Positions 26,560-34,566 of a DNA stretch of 37,235 bases are shown piece after piece. The translations under genes were made by a program, and so were the position numbers. The notes below the pieces were generated by a model, which was not told the DNA's origin, ran no database searches, and saw nothing but the letters and a program-made list of their open reading frames with translations. Each line of letters opens with the position of its first letter. Position 1 is the stretch's first letter. The stretch comes from an uncultured Sphingobacteriales bacterium (GTDB taxonomy: Bacteria; Bacteroidota; Bacteroidia; Chitinophagales; Chitinophagaceae), in assembly GCA_937991535.1 (NCBI GenBank), contig CALKHN010000017.1, positions 1-37,235 on the forward strand. Reading direction: 5' to 3'.

Positions 26560-27642
26560 TTAAGCGTTTTGTAATTGTTGTTTTGTATAGTATTTTCTTC
26601 TCAGCCAAAATGCAACATTGACTAATGCAATGAGTGCCGGGACTTCTACCAGAGGTCCAATGACGCCTGCAAACGCTTGTCCGCTGTTGATGCCAAATAC
26701 ACCGATGGCTACTGCAATGGCTAATTCAAAATTGTTACCTGCTGCTGTAAAGGCGATTGATGCATTAGTTGAGTAATCCGCCCCCATTTTCTTACCCATA
26801 AAAAAGCTGACAATAAACATGATGGCAAAGTAGATGACTAGAGGAATGGCTATTCTCACGACATCAAGAGGTATCTGCACAATCAATTCTCCTTTCAGGC
26901 TAAACATAACAACGATTGTAAACAGTAGGGCTATCAAGGTTATCGGTGAAATAGCAGGAATAAACCTCCTGGTATACCATTCGTCACCCATCGCTTTGCG
27001 GAGAATGAGCCTTGTAAATACACCAGCGGCGAAAGGAATACCTAAATAGATGGCAACACTTTCTGCAATTTGTCCAATTGTAATGTTTACTTCTGAACCT
27101 GTGATGCCAAACAATGGCGGTAACACGGTAATAAATATATAGGCATACACACTGTAAAGCAGTACCTGGAAAATACTATTGAGTGCAACCAATCCTGCTG
27201 CATATTCCCGGCTTCCTTCTGCAAGCTCATTCCATACTATTACCATTGCAATGCATCTGGCTAAGCCAATTAAAATAAGTCCTGCCATGTATTCGGGATA
27301 GCCGTGTAAAAACACAATGGCAAGAATGAACATGAGAATTGGACCTATTACCCAATTCAAAAGCAAGGACATGCCTAAAACTTTTGTGTTCTTAAATACT
27401 TCCTTCAGTTTTTCATATCTCACTTTAGCAAAGGGGGGATACATCATCAGGATTAGTCCAACTGCCAAAGGAATGTTGGTAGTCCCTGACGAAAAGGAAT
27501 TAATGAATGTTGACGATGCAGGAAAGAAATAGCCGATTGCTACTCCTATCCCCATCGCTAAGAATATCCATAGCGTTAAATACCTGTCTAAAAAACTTAA
27601 CTTCTTTCTTTCGTTTGCAGGAGAACAATTGTTTGCTGACAT
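26560..27642 (-). CDS. arsB: ACR3-family arsenite efflux transporter
   Basis: 360 residues with about ten membrane helices (LWIFLAMGIGVAIGYFF, IPLAVGLILMMYPP, and so on). MMYPPFAKVRYEKL and GLARCIAMVIVWN with Cys130, the conserved Cys needed for arsenite transport, are ACR3 signatures; VALNSIFQVLLYSVYAY and AFTAAGNNFELAIAVAI also fit. It exports As(III) through the inner membrane by proton exchange. It starts 2 nt after the DinB gene's stop. The gene is often also named acr3. Confidence 0.95.
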   Translation of the reverse strand: MSANNCSPANERKKLSFLDRYLTLWIFLAMGIGVAIGYFFPASSTFINSFSSGTTNIPLAVGLILMMYPPFAKVRYEKLKEVFKNTKVLGMSLLLNWVIGPILMFILAIVFLHGYPEYMAGLILIGLARCIAMVIVWNELAEGSREYAAGLVALNSIFQVLLYSVYAYIFITVLPPLFGITGSEVNITIGQIAESVAIYLGIPFAAGVFTRLILRKAMGDEWYTRRFIPAISPITLIALLFTIVVMFSLKGELIVQIPLDVVRIAIPLVIYFAIMFIVSFFMGKKMGADYSTNASIAFTAAGNNFELAIAVAIGVFGINSGQAFAGVIGPLVEVPALIALVNVAFWLRRKYYTKQQLQNA

Positions 27643-27644
27643 AA

Positions 27645-28097
27645 CTATTTACTGTATTTTAAAATGATTGCCATTTGTCCTGCATGCCATGTTGTATGAG
27701 TAACAATGCGCCCTAATGCTTCTGCCTTTGTCTTTGTTCCAAATTCTTTTGTCGTAACAGTGTTCTCCCAATCATCTTCGGATTGTGCTGTGAGTATGTT
27801 TTTAAGGGTACTGTATGATAGCTGCTGGTACGATAGCAATTCTGAAAGGTTTGTCCATTCACCGGTGTCCTTTTTAGCTATGACTGTCTTAGCATGAACC
27901 TCTACGTTGGTTGCATTAAAAACATTTTTAGCAAAGAGTAATTCCACATCGGAAATATGACGCATAAGAAAACCTACCGAATTTGGAGCAGGAGCTAATG
28001 TTTTCTTTAAATCTGCTTCTTGAACCTGTTCAAGGAGTTTGGAAAAACGGGTTCTGCCTTCTTCCCAAAGACTCAATAAAAGTGCTGACTTATTCAT
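27645..28097 (-). CDS. DinB-family protein in the ars operon
   Basis: 150 residues from ATG at 28097; a TTG 18 nt earlier also opens the frame. NSVGFLMRHISDVELLFAKNVF, WTNLSELLSYQQLSYSTLKNIL and GRIVTHTTWHAGQMAIILKYS give the DinB bundle with three histidines (RHIS, THTTWH) suited to metal binding. It sits between the decayed arsM and the ACR3 gene, suggesting a thiol- or metalloid-related role; that is inference. It shares only the fold with the DinB protein at 22506. Confidence 0.88.
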   Translation of the reverse strand: MNKSALLLSLWEEGRTRFSKLLEQVQEADLKKTLAPAPNSVGFLMRHISDVELLFAKNVFNATNVEVHAKTVIAKKDTGEWTNLSELLSYQQLSYSTLKNILTAQSEDDWENTVTTKEFGTKTKAEALGRIVTHTTWHAGQMAIILKYSK

Positions 28098-28108
28098 AAT
28101 CGTATTTT

Positions 28109-28478
28109 TTAGCAACAGCCACCGTCAGGTGTGCAATTGGTTGTTTGTAAGGGCTTTTCCGCATATATGGTAATGCTTTTGATGCCTGTGCCGGATTGTT
28201 TGAAAGCTTCAATTTGTTCTATTGATAAGTAGTTGCTTAAATATCATCCGGAATTATGACCTTCTAAAACAATATCAGAAATTGAGAAATGACCGCCTGG
28301 CTTCAAAATCCTTTATATTTCATAGCCTTCCAACTGTTAATGATCGCCACGATGTTCTACACTTCTTTGCAGCAACCACCAGAGCCACATCAGGAGCTTT
28401 GTTTCGTTTCTTTACCCTGCAAAGCAATTTCACTGTATTTCTGCCTTACCAATTCTTTACTGGTTCTTGTGTTACCAT
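28109..28478 (-). pseudogene. arsM: Arsenite methyltransferase (arsM) remnant
   Basis: Pieces of ArsM survive in order on the minus strand but in shifting frames. MVTQEPVKN starts at 28478; after one missing base LVRQKYSEIALQGKETKQSS continues, then stops appear where Cys and Tyr codons are expected (before CGSGGCCKEV, and after it). QLEGY is present after another shift. A jump follows to LKPGGHFSISDIVLEGH, then another to NYLSIEQIEAFKQSGTG, IKSITIYAEKPLQTTN and the CTPDGGCC tail at 28109. About 370 nt remain where a working gene needs about 840; the SAM-binding core is gone. Confidence 0.88.
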
Positions 28479-28498
28479 TGTATTTATATTTTTAATTT

Positions 28499-28514
28499 AT
28501 CGAAATATTACGAT
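28499..28514. promoter_or_regulatory. Second ArsR operator (ATCG-N8-CGAT type)
   Basis: ATCGAAATATTACGAT matches the site in front of arsR (28874-28889) in 14 of 16 bases. Both are imperfect palindromes with outer ATCG/CGAT arms. It lies 20 nt upstream of the decayed arsM start and downstream of the arsR terminator, so it would control the arsM-DinB-ACR3-phosphoesterase unit separately. Confidence 0.7.
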
Positions 28515-28524
28515 GATAATAAAC

Positions 28525-28555
28525 AAAAAAAAGGTTAGCAACTTTCGTTGCAACC
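28525..28555 (-). terminator. Intrinsic terminator of arsR
   Basis: On the minus strand GGTTGCAAC pairs with GTTGC-T-AACC around a GAAA loop (plus 28533-28555, one bulged base) and is followed by eight T in the transcript (plus-strand A-run 28525-28532). The stem includes the arsR stop codon. Confidence 0.75.
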
Positions 28556-28864
28556 CTCATAGCTATCGAATAATTGATTAATCCAAACCTGTGCTCCCTT
28601 CCACGCTTTTGCATCAATACAATAACAGACTTTTGCACCGTCAATCTCGCCTTTAATTAAACCGGCTTCCTTTAATTCCTTTAGGTGTTGCGAAACTGTG
28701 CTTTGTGAAAGTGGTAGTTCTTCTACTATATCTCCGCATTGACAGGTAGATTTTCCAGCCAGTATTTTTAATATGGCAATTCTTGCCGGGTGACCCAATG
28801 CTTTGGCATATTTGGCTAACCTGTTCTCTGTTGTACTAAACTCGTATGATTTAGTTGCTCCCAT
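28535..28864 (-). CDS. arsR: ArsR-family arsenic-responsive repressor
   Basis: 109 residues. KALGHPARIAILKILAGKSTCQCGDIVEELPLSQSTVSQHLKELKEAGLI is the ArsR winged helix; Cys41 and Cys43 (STCQCGD) in the alpha-3 region and C-terminal cysteines (EGCNESC) are candidate As(III) ligands. It would bind the two 16-bp palindromes nearby and release on arsenite. It is first in the leftward locus and carries its own terminator. Confidence 0.93.
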   Translation of the reverse strand: MGATKSYEFSTTENRLAKYAKALGHPARIAILKILAGKSTCQCGDIVEELPLSQSTVSQHLKELKEAGLIKGEIDGAKVCYCIDAKAWKGAQVWINQLFDSYEGCNESC

Positions 28865-28873
28865 AATCTTCTT

Positions 28874-28912
28874 ATCGCAAAATTACGATTGGAGTTCAAG
28901 CTGCCAAATTTA
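28874..28912 (-). promoter_or_regulatory. arsR promoter and operator
   Basis: On the minus strand TAAATTTG (plus 28905-28912) fits the Bacteroidetes -7 consensus TAnnTTTG exactly. The palindrome ATCGCAAAATTACGAT (28874-28889) lies between this box and the arsR ATG, where a bound repressor would block transcription. The -33 element is not clear. The rest of 28913-29144 has no gene I can support. Confidence 0.65.
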
Positions 28913-29144
28913 TTTTTCTATTGTTAGTTTTGCTTTGCAACCCTATTGGTAAGAAAAACAGTTAAGTATTTACAAGGTATGCATCAGTAAAGGCAAGGTT
29001 GCAAATGAACATTGACATCGAAAAGCCAATGCCAATGAGATTTTTCCACGATAAGCCTTGTATCAAACGTGCAATATCTGTCTTAAATGGCTGCGGGGAA
29101 GTAAATCGAAAAAGACTGGAGGTGGTTGGTTTTATGAAGGACGC

Positions 29145-31052
29145 TTACACATCCACAAACTCCCATGCGCTCTGGTAAGCGTTGTGTTGCTCCGCGTAAG
29201 CAATAAAGCTGGCATAAAATGGAAACTGGCTCAGCGTGGCGCTGTCGCCGATCACCACTAATTTTTTCCGGGCACGCGTCATGGCCACATTCATGCGACG
29301 GATATCGGACAGGAAACCGATCCTGTTTTCGGTATTGCTGCGTGTCAGGCTGATGTATACAATATCCCGCTCCTGCCCCTGGAAGCTGTCAATGGTATTC
29401 ACCGAAATATTATCGCCATATGCTTGCAGTTGTGTGCTGTGCTGCAACTGCTCTTTTAATAATTGTATCTGCTGCCGGTAGGGAGATATAACAGCTATCG
29501 AAGGAAAATGATGAGGCTGATAATGCGTGCACAATGTTGTTACCAGTTGTGTAAGGTGTTTAAGAACAAAAGCTGCTTCTTCGGGGTTTGAGGTACTCGT
29601 GCCTTCTGTTTTTTCATCGAAGCCACAGCCGGCAGTATCCACAAAAGCCATGGGGCTATCTGCATCAAACAATAAGTGCCTTGCTACGGAAGCATGCGCT
29701 TTTAACCTGTTTTGGTAAAATACACTGGAAGAGTAGCCCATGATTGTTTCATGCATGCGGTACTGTTCTTCCAGCAGCACAACGGATCCGGGATGGAGCT
29801 GTACGCATTTTTCGAGCAGGGTAGTGCTCAAACCATTACGGGCGGCTTCTTCCGATTTGATGGTGGGAGGTAGCTGGCAATGGTCGCCTGCCAGTACAAG
29901 TTTTTGTGCTTTGAGGATGGGTATCCAGCAGGCGGGTTCCAGCGCCTGCCCGGCTTCGTCAATTACTACCGTATGGTATTTGAGATGGCGCACGGTATAA
30001 TGATTGGCGCCTACCAGGGTGGCGGTAATTACCTGCGCCCGGCTGAGCAGATCATTGGTAATGTATTGTTCTGTTTTTTCAACATCTTTAATAATGCGGT
30101 GCGCTTCATCAAACAGGGCCCTGCGTTGTTCGCGTTCGGCCTTGCCAAAATTGCGCTTATACTTATGCGCCATATTGCGGAGTTCATTGGCCTGCTTCTT
30201 CATTTTCTTCACTTCTTTCATGCCGCTGTGCTCAGCCATTTTGCTGTCGAGTGTGAGTGCCATCAGGCGGTCCGATACGCGGGCCGGGTTACCTACGCGC
30301 AATACGTTTAATCCTTCATCTGATAGTTTTTCGCTTAACAGATCTACAGCGGTATTGCTGGGTGCTACTACCAATACCTGTTTATGATCCTGTTGTATCA
30401 ATGCTTTAACGGCCTGCACCAAAGTGGTGGTTTTACCCGTTCCCGGCGGACCATGTACAACAGCCAGTTCGTTAGCCGATAAAATTTTATTTACCGCCGC
30501 CTGCTGCGAATCATTTAATACGGTACTGGTAAAATGCGGAATGGCGGTTTCAAAAGTAGCTGGTTTTTCTCCCGTAAGTATTTGAATCAAATGCCCTTCC
30601 TTTGGCTTTTCACTGATTATTGATGCAAGCTTCAGGGCGTTTTGCATTTCGTCGTAGCTGTTGTCGTCAAAAAGCAGGTCAATGCCCAATTTCCCGTCAC
30701 GGCTCCAGTTGGGCAGTTCATCTGTACGCAAGGTAATTTTCAACCGGTTACCACCCTGAAACGTGATTACTCCCTCCACCCTGTTTTCTTGTGGATTATG
30801 ATTGGAAAAAATAACCGCGGATGCGCCGAAGCGAAGCTGGTGTGGAATATCCTGGTGTGTAGTGCGTTCAACCTCTACCGTTAAATAATCGCCGCGGCCC
30901 AGTTCTGTATCCCGTATGGCAATGGGATACCAGGTGAGTCCGTTCGCGCGGCGTTCGGCTACGCCGGATGTTTCGATGAGTTGCTGGTAGGTCCTGCGAT
31001 CCTGCTCCCGCTCCATTTTCAACAAGTCCAGAAGCTTTTTGAAATAATCCAT
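29145..31052 (-). CDS. SF1 (UPF1/IGHMBP2-like) DNA/RNA helicase
   Basis: 635 residues, cytoplasmic. N-terminal beta-barrel-type region (about 40-150), then Walker A VVHGPPGTGKTTT (Gly201-Thr208), motif Ia VVAPSNTAVD, motif II VVIDEAGQA (Asp365), motif III LAGDHCQLPPT, motif V NTIDSFQGQERDIVYISLTRS and motif VI NVAMTRARKKLVVIGD. This order and the short 1B insertion match the IGHMBP2/SMUBP-2-like bacterial helicases. It stands alone on the minus strand, with an octanucleotide tandem repeat beginning 29 nt upstream of its start. Confidence 0.94.
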   Translation of the reverse strand: MDYFKKLLDLLKMEREQDRRTYQQLIETSGVAERRANGLTWYPIAIRDTELGRGDYLTVEVERTTHQDIPHQLRFGASAVIFSNHNPQENRVEGVITFQGGNRLKITLRTDELPNWSRDGKLGIDLLFDDNSYDEMQNALKLASIISEKPKEGHLIQILTGEKPATFETAIPHFTSTVLNDSQQAAVNKILSANELAVVHGPPGTGKTTTLVQAVKALIQQDHKQVLVVAPSNTAVDLLSEKLSDEGLNVLRVGNPARVSDRLMALTLDSKMAEHSGMKEVKKMKKQANELRNMAHKYKRNFGKAEREQRRALFDEAHRIIKDVEKTEQYITNDLLSRAQVITATLVGANHYTVRHLKYHTVVIDEAGQALEPACWIPILKAQKLVLAGDHCQLPPTIKSEEAARNGLSTTLLEKCVQLHPGSVVLLEEQYRMHETIMGYSSSVFYQNRLKAHASVARHLLFDADSPMAFVDTAGCGFDEKTEGTSTSNPEEAAFVLKHLTQLVTTLCTHYQPHHFPSIAVISPYRQQIQLLKEQLQHSTQLQAYGDNISVNTIDSFQGQERDIVYISLTRSNTENRIGFLSDIRRMNVAMTRARKKLVVIGDSATLSQFPFYASFIAYAEQHNAYQSAWEFVDV

Positions 31053-31080
31053 GGAGCAAAGATAAGCGGGCGGGAGAGAA

Positions 31081-31152
31081 GATAGTAAGATAGTAAGATA
31101 GTAAGATAGTAAGAGTGTAAGATAGTAAGATAGTAAGAGTGTAAGAGGTGAA
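31081..31152. repeat. Nine tandem 8-bp units in front of the helicase gene
   Basis: GATAGTAA occurs four times (31081-31112), then GAGTGTAA, GATAGTAA twice, GAGTGTAA, and a degenerate GAGGTGAA to 31152. The array lies between the helicase start and the DUF1080 gene's end, in the helicase leader or promoter. Such 8-mers are prone to slippage. Confidence 0.85.
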
Positions 31153-31200
31153 TCTTAAACCCGAAATTCGGGGGAGGTCCATTGGCTTTCGGCCCGCAAT

Positions 31201-31220
31201 GAGGTCATTGATTTGACCTC
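31201..31220. terminator. Short hairpin between DUF1080 and helicase genes
   Basis: GAGGTCA (31201-31207) pairs with TGACCTC (31214-31220) around TTGATT. It follows the restored DUF1080 stop (31297) on the minus strand by about 77 nt. A weak terminator candidate; no clear U-tract. Confidence 0.4.
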
Positions 31221-31296
31221 TCTTGTAAGGATCCTCATGTATATAACTAATGATAAACCTCAAATTACAAAACCACAAATCACAAACATCCTCCTC

Positions 31297-31944
31297 TTAA
31301 TCTGCCAACGGTCTAACCAATATGTTCTTAAAATATACTTTGCTTTTAGGATCATGTCCCTGTATAGCGAATGTACCGCTGGAGAGCACACGCTGCGCAT
31401 TTTTTTCATCTCTCCCGGGGTTTTCGGGCTCAGTATAGTCAACTACCGTTTTGTCGTTTATTTTTATGATTATTCTTTAGCCTTCTACTTTGATGTATTC
31501 GGTATACCATTCATTGTCTTTTGCATATACTTCCCGTACATCCGAAAAGCTGTACAAACTGCCTGACCTGCGCCAATCGGTGTGCGAATTGTTTACCTGT
31601 GCTTCATATCCTTTCCCGGGCCAGCCATCCGCCTGGTATACCGTATGAAAATAAATGCCGGCGTTGGAGCCAGGTGTAGTCATTACATCTGCTTTAAATT
31701 CAAAATTTTTGAAATTATGCTGCTGTACATCCCCCTGGTAAAACAAGTGCGCTCTTGGACCATTTACAACCAGTTTACCATCTTCCACGCTAAAAGTAGA
31801 AGCATTATCACCCACTTTCCAGTTGTTGAGGGTTTTACTATCGAACAATGAAATCCAGCCATCCGGACCTTGCTGTGCTTTTCCCGGCGTTTTGCAGGAT
31901 AATGCGAAAATGCATATGGCAAAGAATAATATTAATCGTTGCAT
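31297..31944 (-). pseudogene. DUF1080 (3-keto-glycoside hydrolase-like) lipoprotein with one in-frame stop
   Basis: The ATG at 31944 opens a lipoprotein signal (IFALSC, Cys17) and a DUF1080 domain: GWISLFDSKTLNNWKVG, NAGIYFHTVYQADGWPGKGYE, WRRSGSLYSF, NEWYTEYIKVEG. A TAA at 31477-31479 stops it at 155 residues. Past it the same frame continues perfectly: RIIIKINDKTVVDYTEPENP, VLSSGTFAIQGHDPKSKVYF and KNILVRPLAD-stop at 31297, giving 215 residues, the usual length. The expected codon is Lys (GKRI), so a single A-to-T change explains the stop. Confidence 0.88.
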
Positions 31945-32010
31945 AATTATAAAAAATTGGAAAGATGATTACAGATATGAAGCTACGTTATTTGCAGAAA
32001 TGAAAAGCAG

Positions 32011-32050
32011 AAAAAATCAGAAAGCCCCGGTGTAGAAACATCGGGACTTT
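32011..32050 (-). terminator. Intrinsic terminator of the M3 peptidase gene
   Basis: A stem of about 13 bp with one mismatch and one wobble (32021-32033 with 32038-32050, loop AGAA) is followed on the minus strand by CTGATTTTTT (plus 32011-32020). It starts 28 nt after the peptidase stop. Confidence 0.75.
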
Positions 32051-32077
32051 TGGTTAAGGCTCTGATTAGTAGCTATT

Positions 32078-33808
32078 TTAAGGGTTATTCTCTGCCGGCA
32101 TTTCGGTATGAACAAACTCCATTAATTCTTTTATATAGGCTGGTGAAAAATCGAATCGCAACCCTGCAGCAGCATATAGCTTCGGTAAGGGTTTTGTACC
32201 ACCCAAACTTAGTGCTTTCATATAATTATCCAAAGCATTTTCTTTATTTTCTTTGAATTGTTTCCACATTCCTATGGCGCCTAACTGTGCTATGCCATAT
32301 TCAATATAATAAAACGGTACCTCAAAAAGATGCAACTGGCGTTGCCACGCTATTTCACGGTATTGATCTAACCCATTGAAATCTATTTCAATAGAGGAAA
32401 ATTCTTTCAATATTTCCATCCACCGGGCAGTTCTTTCTTCCGTGGTGTGAAAAGGGTTTTCATAGAGCCAGTGCTGAAACTTGTCTATGGTTGCAATCCA
32501 GGGCATAACGGTGATTACTCTTTCCAACTGGTGCTCTTTGGCTCTTTTCAGGTCATCGGCATCCGCAAAAAAACTATCCCAGTAATCCATACTGAACAGT
32601 TCCATGCTCATACTGGCTACTTCTGCCAGTTCAATAGGGTATTCTTTGAAAGCCGCCAATTCGAGCGGATGAGCCAAAAAAGAGTGAACCGCATGCCCGC
32701 CTTCGTGAACCATAGTGGTTACATCATGCATTTGCCCTACGGCATTCATAAAAATAAAGGGGGCCCCGCTTTCTGCTAACGGCATATTGTAACCGCCGGG
32801 CGCCTTGCCTTTCCTGCTATCTAAATCAAGATGTTTCAACTCATTCATCCGGCGCAGGCAGTCTGCAAAAAAAGGCCGCAGGCGGTTGAAGCATAGAATG
32901 GTTTTTTCCAGTAGTTCCCTGCCGTCGGTAAAGGGCGTTAAAGGCTTTACGCCTTCCGGTTCTGCTTCTGTATCCCAGGGCTTTAATGTATCCAGACCCA
33001 GTTTTTTCTTTTTCTTTTTATTGATGATATCCACCAGGGGCAAAACATACTGTTTGACGCCCTCATGAAAATCAAAACAATCTTCTTTTGTATAATCAAA
33101 CCTGCCCTTCTCTACAAATGTATAATCGCGGTAGTTTTTAAATCCGGCATTTAAGGCCACCTGGTGGCGCTTATGGATCAGTTTGGTAAACAATTCATTT
33201 AACGTGTCTTTATCCTGCAAACGTCTTTCGTTCACTTTGCGGTAAACCGATTCCCGCAAACTGCGGTCGTGGCTTTCCAGGAATTTGGAGGCCTGCTGCA
33301 GTGTATATTCCTTTCCTTCTACTTCAATGGTCATTTTGCCTGCAACGGCGCCATATTGCTGCTGCATTACACTTAATTCTGAGAAGAGGGGTATATTCTC
33401 CTCCCGGAAAAGGTCTATACTCTTTTTTACGGAACGCAGGTAGGTATAATATTTATCCTGGTCTAACTCCGCCGTATAAGCGCAGTTGATTAGTTTTCGG
33501 TTGATCTGGTCGGCATAGGGTTGTATATTGGGCTGTATCGCCGTGTAAAAGAAATTAAAGGCCTCTGTGAGCGCTTTATTTTCTGTATCGCATGTCATGC
33601 GTACCTGCCGCCAGCAGGCATCTTCCGACACAACGGCTTCGAGTTCGCTGGAATTTTTTAACCACTGTTCCAGTTCTTTTTTGGAATGGATAGGTCTTTC
33701 AGCCAAATCTTTAAAATACGGTTCAAGCGCTTCCCAGGTGGTTACCTGGAAATCCTCCGGTAAAAATTGTCTCACCGGCTTTTTAATATCAGCACTGGCC
33801 TGGATCAT
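32078..33808 (-). CDS. M3-family oligoendopeptidase
   Basis: 576 residues from the ATG at 33808 (MIQASADIKKPVRQF); an ATG 63 nt earlier gives an unlikely extension. MVHEGGHAVHSF carries the zinc motif HExxH (His368, Glu369, His372), and ELAEVASMSMELF supplies the downstream third-ligand Glu. FIFMNAVGQMHDV and YYIEYGIAQLGAI are typical of PepF-like M3 enzymes. It is cytoplasmic and cleaves oligopeptides. A terminator follows; the DUF5606 gene is 77 nt upstream. Confidence 0.93.
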   Translation of the reverse strand: MIQASADIKKPVRQFLPEDFQVTTWEALEPYFKDLAERPIHSKKELEQWLKNSSELEAVVSEDACWRQVRMTCDTENKALTEAFNFFYTAIQPNIQPYADQINRKLINCAYTAELDQDKYYTYLRSVKKSIDLFREENIPLFSELSVMQQQYGAVAGKMTIEVEGKEYTLQQASKFLESHDRSLRESVYRKVNERRLQDKDTLNELFTKLIHKRHQVALNAGFKNYRDYTFVEKGRFDYTKEDCFDFHEGVKQYVLPLVDIINKKKKKKLGLDTLKPWDTEAEPEGVKPLTPFTDGRELLEKTILCFNRLRPFFADCLRRMNELKHLDLDSRKGKAPGGYNMPLAESGAPFIFMNAVGQMHDVTTMVHEGGHAVHSFLAHPLELAAFKEYPIELAEVASMSMELFSMDYWDSFFADADDLKRAKEHQLERVITVMPWIATIDKFQHWLYENPFHTTEERTARWMEILKEFSSIEIDFNGLDQYREIAWQRQLHLFEVPFYYIEYGIAQLGAIGMWKQFKENKENALDNYMKALSLGGTKPLPKLYAAAGLRFDFSPAYIKELMEFVHTEMPAENNP

Positions 33809-33885
33809 AGTAGTGTAAAAGGTGAAAAGTGAAAGATAAGAGTAAGGAGGGTGATTTCTTTCACCTCTCACTTCTGACTTTTAGA

Positions 33886-34524
33886 TTATTCTTTTGTTTT
33901 TTTCTTAGGAGCGGCTTTCTTTTTTGGAGCGGCTTCTTCTTTAGACGCTTCGGTTTTTTTTGGAACAGCTTTTTTCTTAGGCGCCGGATTCACTTCTGTT
34001 TCTTCCTCTCCTGCTTCTTCCTTTTTCTTTGCCGTTTTTTTCGGTGCGGCTTTTTCCGGAGCAGCGTCAATCTCTTTTACTGCCTCCGCTTCCGGTTGCT
34101 CATCGGGTTCAGTGCTTTGTTCTTCCTCAGGCTGCGGCGCTTTGATCTCAATATTGTTCGCTGTTAAAATACCAAACCATTTCACCATTTTTTTCATATC
34201 GCTGGTATATACCCTGGTAAAATCCATGTCGGGGTATACGGCTTCAAAATATTTTTTTACCGCAGCATTGTCCTTTTCGCCGGGCAATGGCGTAGTATCT
34301 TTTTGCATAGCAAGAAATACATCAGCCAGGTTCACATTATCGCGAACAGTAAATATTTCAATGCTTTCAAGATGTGAGAAATTGTGTACCCTGGAAGAAA
34401 CAAACCTTGTGCTTTTATCTTCCAGCGAACGTACAATGGCACCATCTGCTTTTGAGCTTAATAATTCAAATAAACCGCCTAAGCCGGTTACAGAAATGAT
34501 CTTACCGTATTCCATATCAATCAT
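33886..34524 (-). CDS. DUF5606 protein with Lys/Ala/Pro-rich tail
   Basis: 212 residues; ATG at 34524 or three codons later (MEYGKIISVTGLGGLFELL). Residues about 4-135 match the Bacteroidota DUF5606 core (IISVTGLGGLFEL, TRFVSSRVHNFSHLESIEIF, KKYFEAVYPDMDFTRVYTSDMKKMVKWF). The remaining third is low-complexity Glu/Lys/Ala/Pro with repeated APKK and KKK blocks, resembling histone-H1-like tails. Function is unknown; nucleic-acid or polyanion binding by the tail is inference. Confidence 0.85.
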   Translation of the reverse strand: MIDMEYGKIISVTGLGGLFELLSSKADGAIVRSLEDKSTRFVSSRVHNFSHLESIEIFTVRDNVNLADVFLAMQKDTTPLPGEKDNAAVKKYFEAVYPDMDFTRVYTSDMKKMVKWFGILTANNIEIKAPQPEEEQSTEPDEQPEAEAVKEIDAAPEKAAPKKTAKKKEEAGEEETEVNPAPKKKAVPKKTEASKEEAAPKKKAAPKKKTKE

Positions 34525-34566
34525 AACATTTTAAGGACGTGCAAGATAACGGGAAATTTGGAAATG

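Noticed and set aside
31081..31152. CRISPR array
   Set aside because: Units are 8 bp, contiguous and without spacers; no cas genes are present. It is a microsatellite.
30868..31278. 136-codon minus-strand frame covering the octanucleotide array
   Set aside because: Its residues come from the tandem repeat and an alternative frame of the helicase N-terminus.
34112..34534. 140-codon plus-strand frame opposite the DUF5606 gene
   Set aside because: It is the mirror of a well-conserved coding region and has no protein-like motif.
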